In this document: positions 14,494 to 20,590 of the stretch, one piece after another
Layout: each line of letters opens with the position of its first letter
How positions within the stretch are numbered: position 1 is the stretch's first letter
Source: Flavobacteriales bacterium UBA720
Lineage (GTDB): Bacteria > Bacteroidota > Bacteroidia > Flavobacteriales > Weeksellaceae
Reading direction: 5' to 3'
Assembly (NCBI GenBank): GCA_002297505.1
Contig: DBLQ01000109.1
Span: 1 to 20,590 of the forward strand
DNA length: 20,590 nt
The notes under the pieces: generated by a model
The model's input: the letters and a program-made list of their open reading frames with translations, nothing else
The model's database searches: none
Told to the model about the DNA's origin: nothing
Translations under genes and position numbers: made by a program

Positions 14494-14948
14494 AAAGTTT
14501 TCACAAACTTTTAGTTCTATTAGTTATTAGTTTAGTCAGCTCCTGCTCCACCACCTCATCAGCTTCTGATGATCTACATTCCGGTGCAGTTTCTGACTCT
14601 TTTGCATACCTCTCACCGGAGGCCATCGTGTATGCGTCTTCGATTTCGAACTTAGTTTCTACCTTCCCGAAATTCAGAAACGACGCCGTAAACCGTGAGG
14701 TGGGCGCCCTGAAGACTTCGCTGACTTCCTATCTTAATGCGATCCGGGATTTCAACTTTTCGGATAAGCGGAAATCAATGGACGAGTTTGAGAAGTATTA
14801 CAAAAAAATCCAGAAGCTGCGCAAGTTCATGACCAAGGATGACGACGAGGTTCTCAACCGCTACATGGTGAAAATCAAGACAAGCATCAATCTTTTGGAG
14901 GCGTCTCAGTCCAAGACCATAGAGACCAATTCCATGTCTTCTAATTAA
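14490..14948 (+). CDS. Small alpha-helical lipoprotein, unknown family
   Basis: This 152-residue protein has a lipoprotein signal (MKSFHKLLVLLVISLVSSC, lipobox VSSC with Cys19) followed by a Ser/Thr-rich linker containing SDD at C+7 to C+9. The mature part (about 40-145) is predicted by eye to be helical, with many Lys, Asp and Glu and conserved-looking patches such as SYLNAIRDFNFSDKRKSMDEFEKYYKKIQKLRKF. I do not recognise the family. Start ATG overlaps the end of DUF4254 by 4 bases and ribA starts 15 bases after it, so it is embedded in the tatA-DUF4254-ribA transcript. It could be a periplasmic or outer-membrane partner of DUF4254; this is inference. Confidence 0.8.
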   Translation: MKSFHKLLVLLVISLVSSCSTTSSASDDLHSGAVSDSFAYLSPEAIVYASSISNLVSTFPKFRNDAVNREVGALKTSLTSYLNAIRDFNFSDKRKSMDEFEKYYKKIQKLRKFMTKDDDEVLNRYMVKIKTSINLLEASQSKTIETNSMSSN

Positions 14949-14963
14949 TACTACTATACTTCA

Positions 14964-15563
14964 ATGCTAAAAACACAAGCTCAAGCGAACGTTCCCACAG
15001 ATTTCGGGGAGTTCAAAATGATCGCTTTCTCAGAAGATGATAAAAACTGGATGCCACACATGGCATTGATTGCAAAAGATACAGATTTATCCAAGCCTGT
15101 CAACGTGAGGATTCATTCGGAATGCATTACCGGAGAAGTCTTTCATTCGCAGAAATGCGAGTGCGGGCAACAGCTGAATTCGGCAATGGAATACATGCAG
15201 AATAACGGCGGAATTATTATCTACCTCCGACAGGAAGGCCGCAATATCGGTATCATCAACAAGCTGAAAGCCTACGCGTTACAGGAAAAAGGACTCGATA
15301 CCGTACAGGCAAATCTCCAACTGGGCCTGCCGGCGGACGACCGTGACTTCGGCGTAGCCATAGAAATGCTGGAGGAGATCGGTGTAAATTCTTTGAACCT
15401 CATGACCAATAATCCTGATAAAATCCAGTTTATTAAAGATAGCAATATTGAGTTCCATTCAAGGATTCCATTGCAGATCAAATCCAATGCGGCAAGCGCC
15501 TCTTACCTCAAGACGAAGAAAGAATATTTCGGACATCTTCTGGATGATGAGGAAACCAATTAA
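14964..15563 (+). CDS. ribA: GTP cyclohydrolase II
   Basis: This 199-residue enzyme opens GTP to 2,5-diamino-6-ribosylamino-4(3H)-pyrimidinone 5'-phosphate, the first step of riboflavin synthesis. The zinc ligands Cys54, Cys65 and Cys67 are visible in HSECITGEVFHSQKCECGQQ, followed by YLRQEGRNIGIINKLKAYALQ (87-107) and LPADDRDFG (122-130), which carry the family's catalytic residues, then the GTP-binding LMTNNPDKI (146-154). It is a stand-alone RibA without the DHBP synthase domain often fused in other bacteria. It is the last gene of the tatA-DUF4254-lipoprotein run, and no other riboflavin genes are nearby. Confidence 0.93.
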   Translation: MLKTQAQANVPTDFGEFKMIAFSEDDKNWMPHMALIAKDTDLSKPVNVRIHSECITGEVFHSQKCECGQQLNSAMEYMQNNGGIIIYLRQEGRNIGIINKLKAYALQEKGLDTVQANLQLGLPADDRDFGVAIEMLEEIGVNSLNLMTNNPDKIQFIKDSNIEFHSRIPLQIKSNAASASYLKTKKEYFGHLLDDEETN

Positions 15564-15566
15564 AAT

Positions 15567-15598
15567 AAAAAAACCGTCTTTCCAGACGGTTTTTTTTG
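15567..15598. terminator. Bidirectional terminator between ribA and HU
   Basis: AAACCGTCT (15571-15579) pairs with AGACGGTTT (15584-15592) around a TTCC loop. T-rich stretches follow on both strands, so it can end ribA on the plus strand and HU on the minus strand. Confidence 0.9.
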
Positions 15599-15616
15599 AA
15601 TGTAATAACAATCCAA

Positions 15617-15907
15617 TTATTTTTTCTTAGCACCTGCAACTGCTGTAGCCAGATCTGCACCAGCTTTGAATTTTGCAACTTTTTTAGCAGCAATTTTGAT
15701 AGGTTTTTTAGTCGCAGGATTGATACCTTGTCTAGCAGCTCTTTCAGAAACTGAGAAAGTTCCGAATCCTACAAGAGAAACTTTTCCGTCTTTTTTCTTT
15801 AATGTTTCCATTACGTTAGAAACAAATGATTCTAAAGCTTTCTTAGCTGAAGCTTTCGTGATTTCTGCATCCTTTGCGATAGCGTCGATTAATTCAGACT
15901 TGTTCAT
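15617..15907 (-). CDS. hup: HU family DNA-binding protein
   Basis: This 96-residue nucleoid protein bends and compacts DNA as a dimer. The sequence has the HU layout: the N-terminal dimerising helices (MNKSELIDAIAKDAEIT with KKALESFVSNV), the beta-arm signature GFGTFSVSERAARQG, and the arm tip NPATKKPI that inserts a proline into DNA. A Lys/Ala-rich tail (KAGADLATAVAGAKKK) is slightly longer than in E. coli HU. The arm fits HU better than IHF. The gene has a canonical promoter at 15940-15970 and shares a bidirectional terminator with ribA, so it is monocistronic and likely strongly expressed. Confidence 0.95.
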   Translation of the reverse strand: MNKSELIDAIAKDAEITKASAKKALESFVSNVMETLKKKDGKVSLVGFGTFSVSERAARQGINPATKKPIKIAAKKVAKFKAGADLATAVAGAKKK

Positions 15908-15939
15908 AATATTTATTAATTAAAGTTATGTTGTTATAG

Positions 15940-15970
15940 CAAATATAAGACAATTTTGATATCACGCAAA
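15940..15970 (-). promoter_or_regulatory. Promoter of the HU gene
   Basis: Read on the minus strand, TTTG (15970-15967) is followed after 19 bases by TATATTTG (15947-15940), an exact Bacteroidota housekeeping promoter at ideal spacing. Transcription would begin near 15934, giving a leader of about 27 bases. This is the best promoter match in the window. Confidence 0.85.
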
Positions 15971-16223
15971 TATTTTTACAAAACTTAATGAAAAATATAC
16001 CTTAAATTCAAAATTGATGAATAATCAATAAATTAGAAATTAACGAAAATAAACGATTTACGGTCAATCATTATCAAAGATTCTCCTCTATTCATCAACA
16101 ATTGCGCCAAATATTTATTTTCATTTTCATTTTTAAAAATTCATAAAAATCAGATCAGAAAAGTTATGTTTAACAAATGCTTAATTATAAAAGCATAACA
16201 CTGCGATTTTTATTTATTTAGCG

Positions 16224-16231
16224 TAAATTTG
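16224..16231 (+). promoter_or_regulatory. -7 box TAAATTTG just upstream of panD
   Basis: TAAATTTG is an exact match ending 5 bases before the panD ATG. Since the start site usually lies about 4-7 bases after this box, the message may begin at or beside the start codon. No TTG -33 box was seen at the right distance, which weakens the call. Confidence 0.45.
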
Positions 16232-16236
16232 CACCT

Positions 16237-16587
16237 ATGTTAATCGAAGTTTTTAAATCGAAAATTCACAGGGTCCGTGTTACGGCATCGGACTTAGATT
16301 ATATCGGCAGCATCACTATTGATGAGGATCTTATCGAAGCTGCAGGACTTGTAGTTGGCGAGCGCGTTTATATCGTGAATGTCAATAACGGTGAACGCTT
16401 TGATACGTATGTGATCAAAGGCAAAAGGAAATCCGGCGAAATATGTCTCAACGGGCCTGCAGCACGCAAGGTTCAGAAAAATGACATTATCATCATCATT
16501 GCTTATGCGCAGATGACACAGGATGAAGCCCGAAACTTCCAGCCGAAAATCGTTTTCCCGGACGAGCACACCAACCTTCTAACCTAA
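16237..16587 (+). CDS. panD: Aspartate 1-decarboxylase proenzyme
   Basis: This 116-residue enzyme makes beta-alanine from L-aspartate for pantothenate and coenzyme A. It is made as a proenzyme that cuts itself between Gly24 and Ser25, and Ser25 becomes the pyruvoyl cofactor; the sequence DYIGSITID (21-29) shows this site. Arg54 and Tyr58 (ERFDTY, 53-58), which bind substrate and donate a proton, are present, as is the LNGPAAR loop at 71-77. Length is close to that of E. coli PanD. No panB, panC or PanZ gene is nearby. The next gene, a PF03706-type membrane protein, begins 9 bases after the stop and is probably co-transcribed. Confidence 0.95.
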   Translation: MLIEVFKSKIHRVRVTASDLDYIGSITIDEDLIEAAGLVVGERVYIVNVNNGERFDTYVIKGKRKSGEICLNGPAARKVQKNDIIIIIAYAQMTQDEARNFQPKIVFPDEHTNLLT

Positions 16588-16596
16588 TCTATAATT

Positions 16597-17622
16597 TTGG
16601 AAGAAAAGAAATCCTCAGCATTCAAAAATGCCGTTACAGTTCTGATTTCTGTTGCCATTGCAGGCCTATTTCTCTGGGTTGCGCTCAGAGGCTTGGACTT
16701 TGACAAAATAAAACACTCTCTGCAGAAAGCCAATTACCTTTGGGTTCTGTTTGCTGCATTTTTTGGCATTGCTGCCTACATCTTCCGAGCTGTACGCTGG
16801 AATCTTCTACTGGAGCCGATGGGTTACAAAATCTCTAACAGCAATTCCCTCTGGTCCTTATCTTTTGGCTATCTGATGAATCTCACGATTCCCAGAAGCG
16901 GCGAGGTTGCGCGTTCAACAGCACTCTATGGTGTCGAGAAAGTTCCTGTGGATAAATCCTTTGGAACCATCATCCTGGAGCGCGTGGTGGATCTGGTGTG
17001 TATGGGAATTTTTGCATTGCTGACCTTGATTTTTAAGTACGATGCACTCATTGCGTTCTATAGATCTGCGACCAAGCAAAAAAATGAGGTTGCCGAACCA
17101 AGCACTTCTAATAATACAACCTATGTTGTAGTTGGATGTATCATTTTGATTCTGATTTTATTTTTAATATTCAGAAAGTCCATTCAGCGCACGGCGATTT
17201 ATACTAAGGTTCTTGACTTTGGAAAAGGTATTTTTGAAGGTCTGAAATCAATATTCAGCTTACAGCAAAAAGGGAAATTCATTCTTCTCACTGCGGGCAT
17301 TTGGATTTGTTACTTCTTTGCCTCTTATCTGGTTTGCTTCTCACTTCCCGAAACGTCTAACTTCACGCCGGCCGACGGATGTTTTATTCTGGTGGTTGGA
17401 ACATTAGGAATGATTATTCCGGCTAGTGGAGGGATTGGCGCCTTTAATTTGGCCATGAAGTTCGGATTTACTGCACTCTTCATATCTATGGGAAAAGACG
17501 GCATCGAAGGCGGCGAACTTGGCCTCGCATACTCTTTCATCACCCTTCCGCTTCAGATCATCATCATGCTTGTTATGGGTCTGATTTCCATCCCAATGCT
17601 GGCCAAAAACCGGAAGATCTGA
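16597..17622 (+). CDS. PF03706-type membrane protein (lysylphosphatidylglycerol synthase TM domain family)
   Basis: This 341-residue inner-membrane protein has about 7-8 hydrophobic segments and no cytosolic transferase domain. Family hallmarks are FRAVRWNLLL (63-72), NLTIPRSGEVARSTALYG (95-112, the PxRxGE motif) and ERVVD (128-132), plus PASGGIGAFNLAM near 275. PF03706 contains flippase/transporter-like membrane domains (MprF N-terminal part and stand-alone AglD2-like proteins); the substrate of this one is unknown. The start is TTG at 16597: no ATG lies near the N-terminus and the next Met is inside the membrane region. It is probably co-transcribed with panD, 9 bases upstream. Confidence 0.85.
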   Translation: MEEKKSSAFKNAVTVLISVAIAGLFLWVALRGLDFDKIKHSLQKANYLWVLFAAFFGIAAYIFRAVRWNLLLEPMGYKISNSNSLWSLSFGYLMNLTIPRSGEVARSTALYGVEKVPVDKSFGTIILERVVDLVCMGIFALLTLIFKYDALIAFYRSATKQKNEVAEPSTSNNTTYVVVGCIILILILFLIFRKSIQRTAIYTKVLDFGKGIFEGLKSIFSLQQKGKFILLTAGIWICYFFASYLVCFSLPETSNFTPADGCFILVVGTLGMIIPASGGIGAFNLAMKFGFTALFISMGKDGIEGGELGLAYSFITLPLQIIIMLVMGLISIPMLAKNRKI

Positions 17623-17623
17623 T

Positions 17624-17654
17624 CAAAAAAAAGAGCCCAAACCTAATTGGACTC
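17624..17654 (-). terminator. Terminator of the DUF2130 gene
   Basis: On the minus strand, GAGTCC (17654-17649) pairs with GGGCTC (17638-17633), with one wobble, around a 10-base loop, followed by eight T. It lies just downstream of the DUF2130 stop and beside the stop of the convergent membrane-protein gene. Confidence 0.65.
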
Positions 17655-17666
17655 CATTATTTATAA

Positions 17667-18953
17667 TCATTTCAATTCATCAAATTTGGCCTTCATCGTA
17701 GGATTGCCGTAGGTGAGCTTTTTGATGGTCAGATCTTCGGCTTTGTTATTTGCAAGTCTCAGATTGTTCACCGAGGCTAGCAGCGCATCCTTGGTTTTCT
17801 GGAGATGCGTGATCGTTTTGTCGATCTCGTCTACCGCTGTTTTAAACTGCCGGCTTGCCAGTTCATAGTTTTTTGCAAAGCCATGTTTGAAGGCATCAAT
17901 TTTCTCCTCAAAATTTGTGATATCAATATTCTGATTCCTCACCATAGCCAGCTCTTTTTTGTATTGCAGAGAATTCATCGCAGCATTTCTGAGCAGCGTA
18001 ATAATCGGAATAAAAAACTGGGGACGTACCACATACATCTTCGGGAAACGGTGTGAGACATCCACAATCCCTGTGTTATAAAATTCATTTTCATTTTCCA
18101 GAAGCGAGACCAGCACGGCATATTCGCACTTTTTCTCAGTTCTGTCTTTGTCCAGCTCGCGTAGGAAATCTTCGTTTCTTTTCTTGGTCGAGGTTTGATC
18201 GGCTTCATTTTTCATCTCAAACATGATCGAGATTACTTCATTTCCGGCATCATCCAGCTCACGGTAGATAAAATCGCCTTTGCTTCCGGATCGGGAATCA
18301 TTATCTTTTTCAAAATAAACGTTCGGAAAGGCGGTCGCACGCAGCTTATTAAATTCTATTTCGCAATGCTGCTCCAGCGTTTCGCCCAGCATTTTTGTAG
18401 AAAGCTTGGCCTTCATATCCTTCACACGATCTATTTCCTCGTCCTTGAATCTGATGATGGCATCTTTCATTTTAAGTTTTTCGTCGAACTGTTCTTTCAG
18501 GGATTTTTCCGAGAGTTCCTTTTCCAGATCTTTGTTGCCCAGGCGGTTTTTCAGTTCCATCTTCTCCTGTTCCAGATGGGTTTTCTCCTTCTCTACCCTC
18601 TGTACCGCTTCCGATATGGCCAGCTTGCGCTCAGCATCGGCTTTTTCTATCTTAGCTTTCAGGGCCAGGATTTCTTTTTCTTTTTCCGAGACTTTTCCGG
18701 CAATTTCTAATTCCTTCACGGATTTCAGCTGGGAAATCTCCGCATCTTTTTTGGCGAGTTGCTCCTGGAGAAAACCCTTGAATTTTTCTTTGTTGAGTTC
18801 AATCTCGCTGTTCTTTTCCTTCTCGGCAAGGCGCAGTCTTTCCTGCAGCTCTTCTTCAAACTGATGATCGCGGACCTGCTTTAGAATTTCAGCAAATCCC
18901 GCTTCATCCACTTTGAAGGCTTTTTTACAATGAGGACATATAATTTCGTTCAT
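17667..18953 (-). CDS. DUF2130 protein: zinc finger, coiled coil and PD-(D/E)XK-like domain
   Basis: Start ATG 18953 gives a 428-residue protein. The frame is open further to 19022, but the shorter start begins exactly at a zinc-knuckle module, and an exact -7 box (18983-18990) sits 30 bases before it. Residues 1-15 hold MNEIICPHCKKAF with a Cys6/Cys9 pair. Residues 30-185 are a highly charged coiled coil. Residues 190-340 are DUF2130, a restriction-endonuclease-like family: Asp227 in GSKGDF and Glu246/Lys248 in FEMKNEAD fit a D...ExK active site. The C-terminal part (340-428) is again helical. The role is unknown; it is predicted to act on DNA. It diverges from the RmuC gene, which has the same coiled-coil plus nuclease layout. 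Confidence 0.85.
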   Translation of the reverse strand: MNEIICPHCKKAFKVDEAGFAEILKQVRDHQFEEELQERLRLAEKEKNSEIELNKEKFKGFLQEQLAKKDAEISQLKSVKELEIAGKVSEKEKEILALKAKIEKADAERKLAISEAVQRVEKEKTHLEQEKMELKNRLGNKDLEKELSEKSLKEQFDEKLKMKDAIIRFKDEEIDRVKDMKAKLSTKMLGETLEQHCEIEFNKLRATAFPNVYFEKDNDSRSGSKGDFIYRELDDAGNEVISIMFEMKNEADQTSTKKRNEDFLRELDKDRTEKKCEYAVLVSLLENENEFYNTGIVDVSHRFPKMYVVRPQFFIPIITLLRNAAMNSLQYKKELAMVRNQNIDITNFEEKIDAFKHGFAKNYELASRQFKTAVDEIDKTITHLQKTKDALLASVNNLRLANNKAEDLTIKKLTYGNPTMKAKFDELK

Positions 18954-19039
18954 TTCAATTCTCTTTTCGTCTAGGCAAGTTACAAATTTAGATTCTTTGA
19001 AGGCAAAAATAAATAGGCTCAAAATTGTATTTTTGAAGG
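18954..19039. promoter_or_regulatory. Shared divergent promoter region of DUF2130 and rmuC
   Basis: In 86 bases there are exact -7 boxes facing both ways: TAAATTTG on the minus strand (18990-18983), TATTTTTG on the minus strand (19011-19004), and TATTTTTG on the plus strand (19028-19035), only 4 bases before the rmuC ATG. No well-spaced -33 box supports the plus-strand one, so which are used is unclear. Confidence 0.5.
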
Positions 19040-20542
19040 ATGGAAATGTTATATCTTGTCCTCGGATTTATTACAGGCGGCATCCTGGGCGCCGTGATTC
19101 TTTATTTTATTCAGAAATCCTCTTCGGTATCCCGGATGCAGTATGAGGAAATGAATAACCAATTCATCAAAGCCAATGCTGATCTTGAGAATGCACAGCT
19201 CAGAACGGAAGAACTTCACCGGGTTCTTGATGAGGAAAAGCAAGCGGCAGCGCTGCAAACCCTCCAGATGAATCAGGTAAAGAACGATCTTGCGACAGCC
19301 ACTGCGGAAAGTCATTCACAAGCCGTCAGAATCTCAGAGTTGCAGGCAATCACCCAAGATCAAAGCCTTGAAATCCGCACACTGCAGGATGAGAAGCAAA
19401 GCCTTATTGCCATTAAATCTCACCTCTCCGCGCAGAACGAAACGCTGCAGAAACTGCTGGATTCTCAGAAAGAAGAGATCAGGAAAATCCAGGAACAAGC
19501 CAAAGAGCAGTTTGAAAACCTGGCGAATAAAATCCTGGAAGAAAAGACAGAGAAGTTCACCACGCTCAATCAAAACAATCTGAAGACCATTCTGGAACCT
19601 TTCCAGGAACGAATTGTTGAACTGAAAAACCGTGTGAATGAAGCCTACGAAAAGGAAAACAAGGAACGCTTTTCATTAGCAGAAAAGGTGAAAGAACTTG
19701 CTGAGCTGAATCAGCAGATTTCTGAGGACGCCAAAAAACTGACCCGCGCGCTGAAGGGCGAATCCAAGACGCAGGGCAACTGGGGCGAGATGATCCTGGA
19801 AAGTATTCTGGAAAAATCCGGACTGGTGAAAGGCCGGGAATACTTCCTGGAGCACGAACTTCGGGATGAGGACAACAAAGCCCTGTTCTCCGAATTCTCC
19901 GGTAAAAAGATGCGGCCGGATGCCGTCGTAAAATATCCCGATGAGCGCAATGTCATTATCGATTCCAAAGTTTCTCTCTCGGCATTCACCGAGCTGGTGG
20001 ATGAATCCGACGCCGAAATCATCAGCATCAAACAGGCGCAACATCTCCACTCGATCAAAAACCATATCCAGCAACTGTCCCAGAAAGCTTACGACGATTA
20101 TGGCAAATCCCTGGACTTTGTGATGATGTTCATCCCGAGCGAGGCAGCCTATATCGCTGCGATGCAGACAGACCAGAATCTCTGGAACTATGCCTATGAC
20201 CGCCGGATCCTGCTTCTGAATCCGAGCAACCTCATCACCTCACTCAAGCTCATCGCAGACCTTTGGAAACGCGAATATCAGAACCGCAACGCGATGGACA
20301 TTGCGGAGCGTGGCGCCAAACTCTATGACAAGTTTGTAGGGTTTGTGGAGAATCTCGATAAGATCGGGAAGAACATCGACCAGGCCAAAAATTCCTTTAA
20401 CGACGCATACAAGCAGCTCTCTACCGGCAATGACAACCTGGTGATCCAGACTCAGAAGCTCAAAAGCCTTGGCATCAAGAACAAAAAACAGCTGCCCCAG
20501 AGCCTGGTGGATCAGTCAGAAAACTATCGTATCGAAGATTAA
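19040..20542 (+). CDS. rmuC: DNA recombination protein RmuC homologue
   Basis: This 500-residue protein has an N-terminal membrane helix (about 4-24), a long coiled coil (about 30-240) and the RmuC domain (about 240-450). RmuC limits inversions and rearrangements at short inverted repeats in E. coli and has a PD-(D/E)XK-type nuclease fold. Visible motifs are GNWGE (246-250), RPDAVV (292-297, with Asp294) and DSK (308-310), matching the D...DxK active site, followed by FVMMFIPSEAAYIAAM (360-375) and NPSNLITSLKLIADLW (394-409), both diagnostic of RmuC. It is divergent from the DUF2130 gene, with which it shares a short promoter region. The gene ends 48 bases before the window edge. Confidence 0.93.
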   Translation: MEMLYLVLGFITGGILGAVILYFIQKSSSVSRMQYEEMNNQFIKANADLENAQLRTEELHRVLDEEKQAAALQTLQMNQVKNDLATATAESHSQAVRISELQAITQDQSLEIRTLQDEKQSLIAIKSHLSAQNETLQKLLDSQKEEIRKIQEQAKEQFENLANKILEEKTEKFTTLNQNNLKTILEPFQERIVELKNRVNEAYEKENKERFSLAEKVKELAELNQQISEDAKKLTRALKGESKTQGNWGEMILESILEKSGLVKGREYFLEHELRDEDNKALFSEFSGKKMRPDAVVKYPDERNVIIDSKVSLSAFTELVDESDAEIISIKQAQHLHSIKNHIQQLSQKAYDDYGKSLDFVMMFIPSEAAYIAAMQTDQNLWNYAYDRRILLLNPSNLITSLKLIADLWKREYQNRNAMDIAERGAKLYDKFVGFVENLDKIGKNIDQAKNSFNDAYKQLSTGNDNLVIQTQKLKSLGIKNKKQLPQSLVDQSENYRIED

Positions 20543-20550
20543 CAGAAAAC

Positions 20551-20590
20551 ACTGCGCACCGACAGTTCAATGACTGCGCACCGACGGCTC
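20551..20590. repeat. Start of a 22-base tandem repeat after rmuC
   Basis: ACTGCGCACCGAC occurs at 20551-20563 and again at 20573-20585, a period of 22 bases. The next bases (AGTTC versus GGCTC) are similar too, so 16 of the 18 visible bases of the second unit match the first. The window ends inside the second unit, so copy number is unknown. Confidence 0.7.

Larger units (their letters stand above)
15908..16236. other. 329-base AT-rich gap between divergent HU and panD
   Basis: No gene was seen here. The left end holds the HU promoter, and the right end a -7 box just before panD. A small hairpin, ATGCTT/AAGCAT (16177-16182 and 16191-16196), and an enclosing GTTATG/CATAAC inverted pair (16163-16168 and 16194-16199) lie before panD. 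The middle (15975-16150) is AT-rich DNA with no repeat or motif I can support, other than being long for an intergenic region here. Confidence 0.6.

Noticed and set aside
16163..16199. Riboswitch upstream of panD
   Set aside because: Only small AT-rich inverted pairs are present, there is no conserved riboswitch core, and the -7 box lies downstream of them.
16592..16599. TAATTTTG as a promoter for the PF03706-type gene
   Set aside because: It overlaps the TTG start codon, so a transcript would begin inside the coding region; no later start codon precedes the first membrane segment.
18954..19022. Upstream ATG at 19022 extending the DUF2130 gene by 23 residues
   Set aside because: The extra residues have no family features, the zinc motif begins right at ATG 18953, and an exact -7 box lies inside the extension.
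1..20590. CRISPR array, tRNA, rRNA, transposase or prophage genes
   Set aside because: No direct-repeat/spacer array, cloverleaf, rRNA segment or mobile-element protein was found on either strand; the repeats seen are short intergenic ones.

Overview
The window looks like a chromosomal segment of a Flavobacteriia bacterium, most likely in the Chryseobacterium/Epilithonimonas part of the Weeksellaceae. The reasons are AT-rich intergenic DNA, many exact copies of the Bacteroidota -7 promoter box TAnnTTTG, little Shine-Dalgarno sequence, and family content typical of that group (DUF4292 lipoprotein next to an EnvC-like protein, DUF4254, GH92, a Gln-variant dihydroorotase). This assignment comes from reading the sequence, not from a database search.

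Left part (1-4650) is a redox/regulator neighbourhood. It holds a partial SDR oxidoreductase on the minus strand, a divergent SDR, an AraC-family regulator, an aldo/keto reductase and a second, paralogous AraC regulator. A 378-base gap between the reductase and the second regulator carries several short repeats. Middle part (4650-8600) has a minus-strand dihydroorotase and a plus-strand secreted GH92 alpha-mannosidase. They are separated by a palindromic repeat whose left arm supplies the -33 box of the dihydroorotase promoter. A perfect 16-bp palindrome follows the GH92 gene.

Envelope and cofactor part (8600-15600) runs in one direction: a Wzx-like flippase, a sugar-nucleotidyltransferase with a left-handed beta-helix tail and a strong terminator, a DUF4292 lipoprotein overlapping an EnvC-like protein with a degenerate LytM domain, then from its own promoter tatA, DUF4254, a small lipoprotein and ribA. 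A bidirectional terminator separates ribA from a convergent HU gene. Right part (15600-20590): HU and panD diverge from a 329-base AT-rich gap, panD is followed closely by a PF03706-type membrane protein, and a DUF2130 protein and RmuC diverge from a short shared promoter region. Both of these last two are coiled-coil proteins with PD-(D/E)XK-like nuclease signatures. The window ends inside a short tandem repeat.

I see no rRNA, tRNA, CRISPR array, prophage, transposase gene or obvious defence island. Most of the window is ordinary core chromosome. The least explained parts are the intergenic repeat families, the DUF2130/RmuC pair and the DUF4254/lipoprotein pair.
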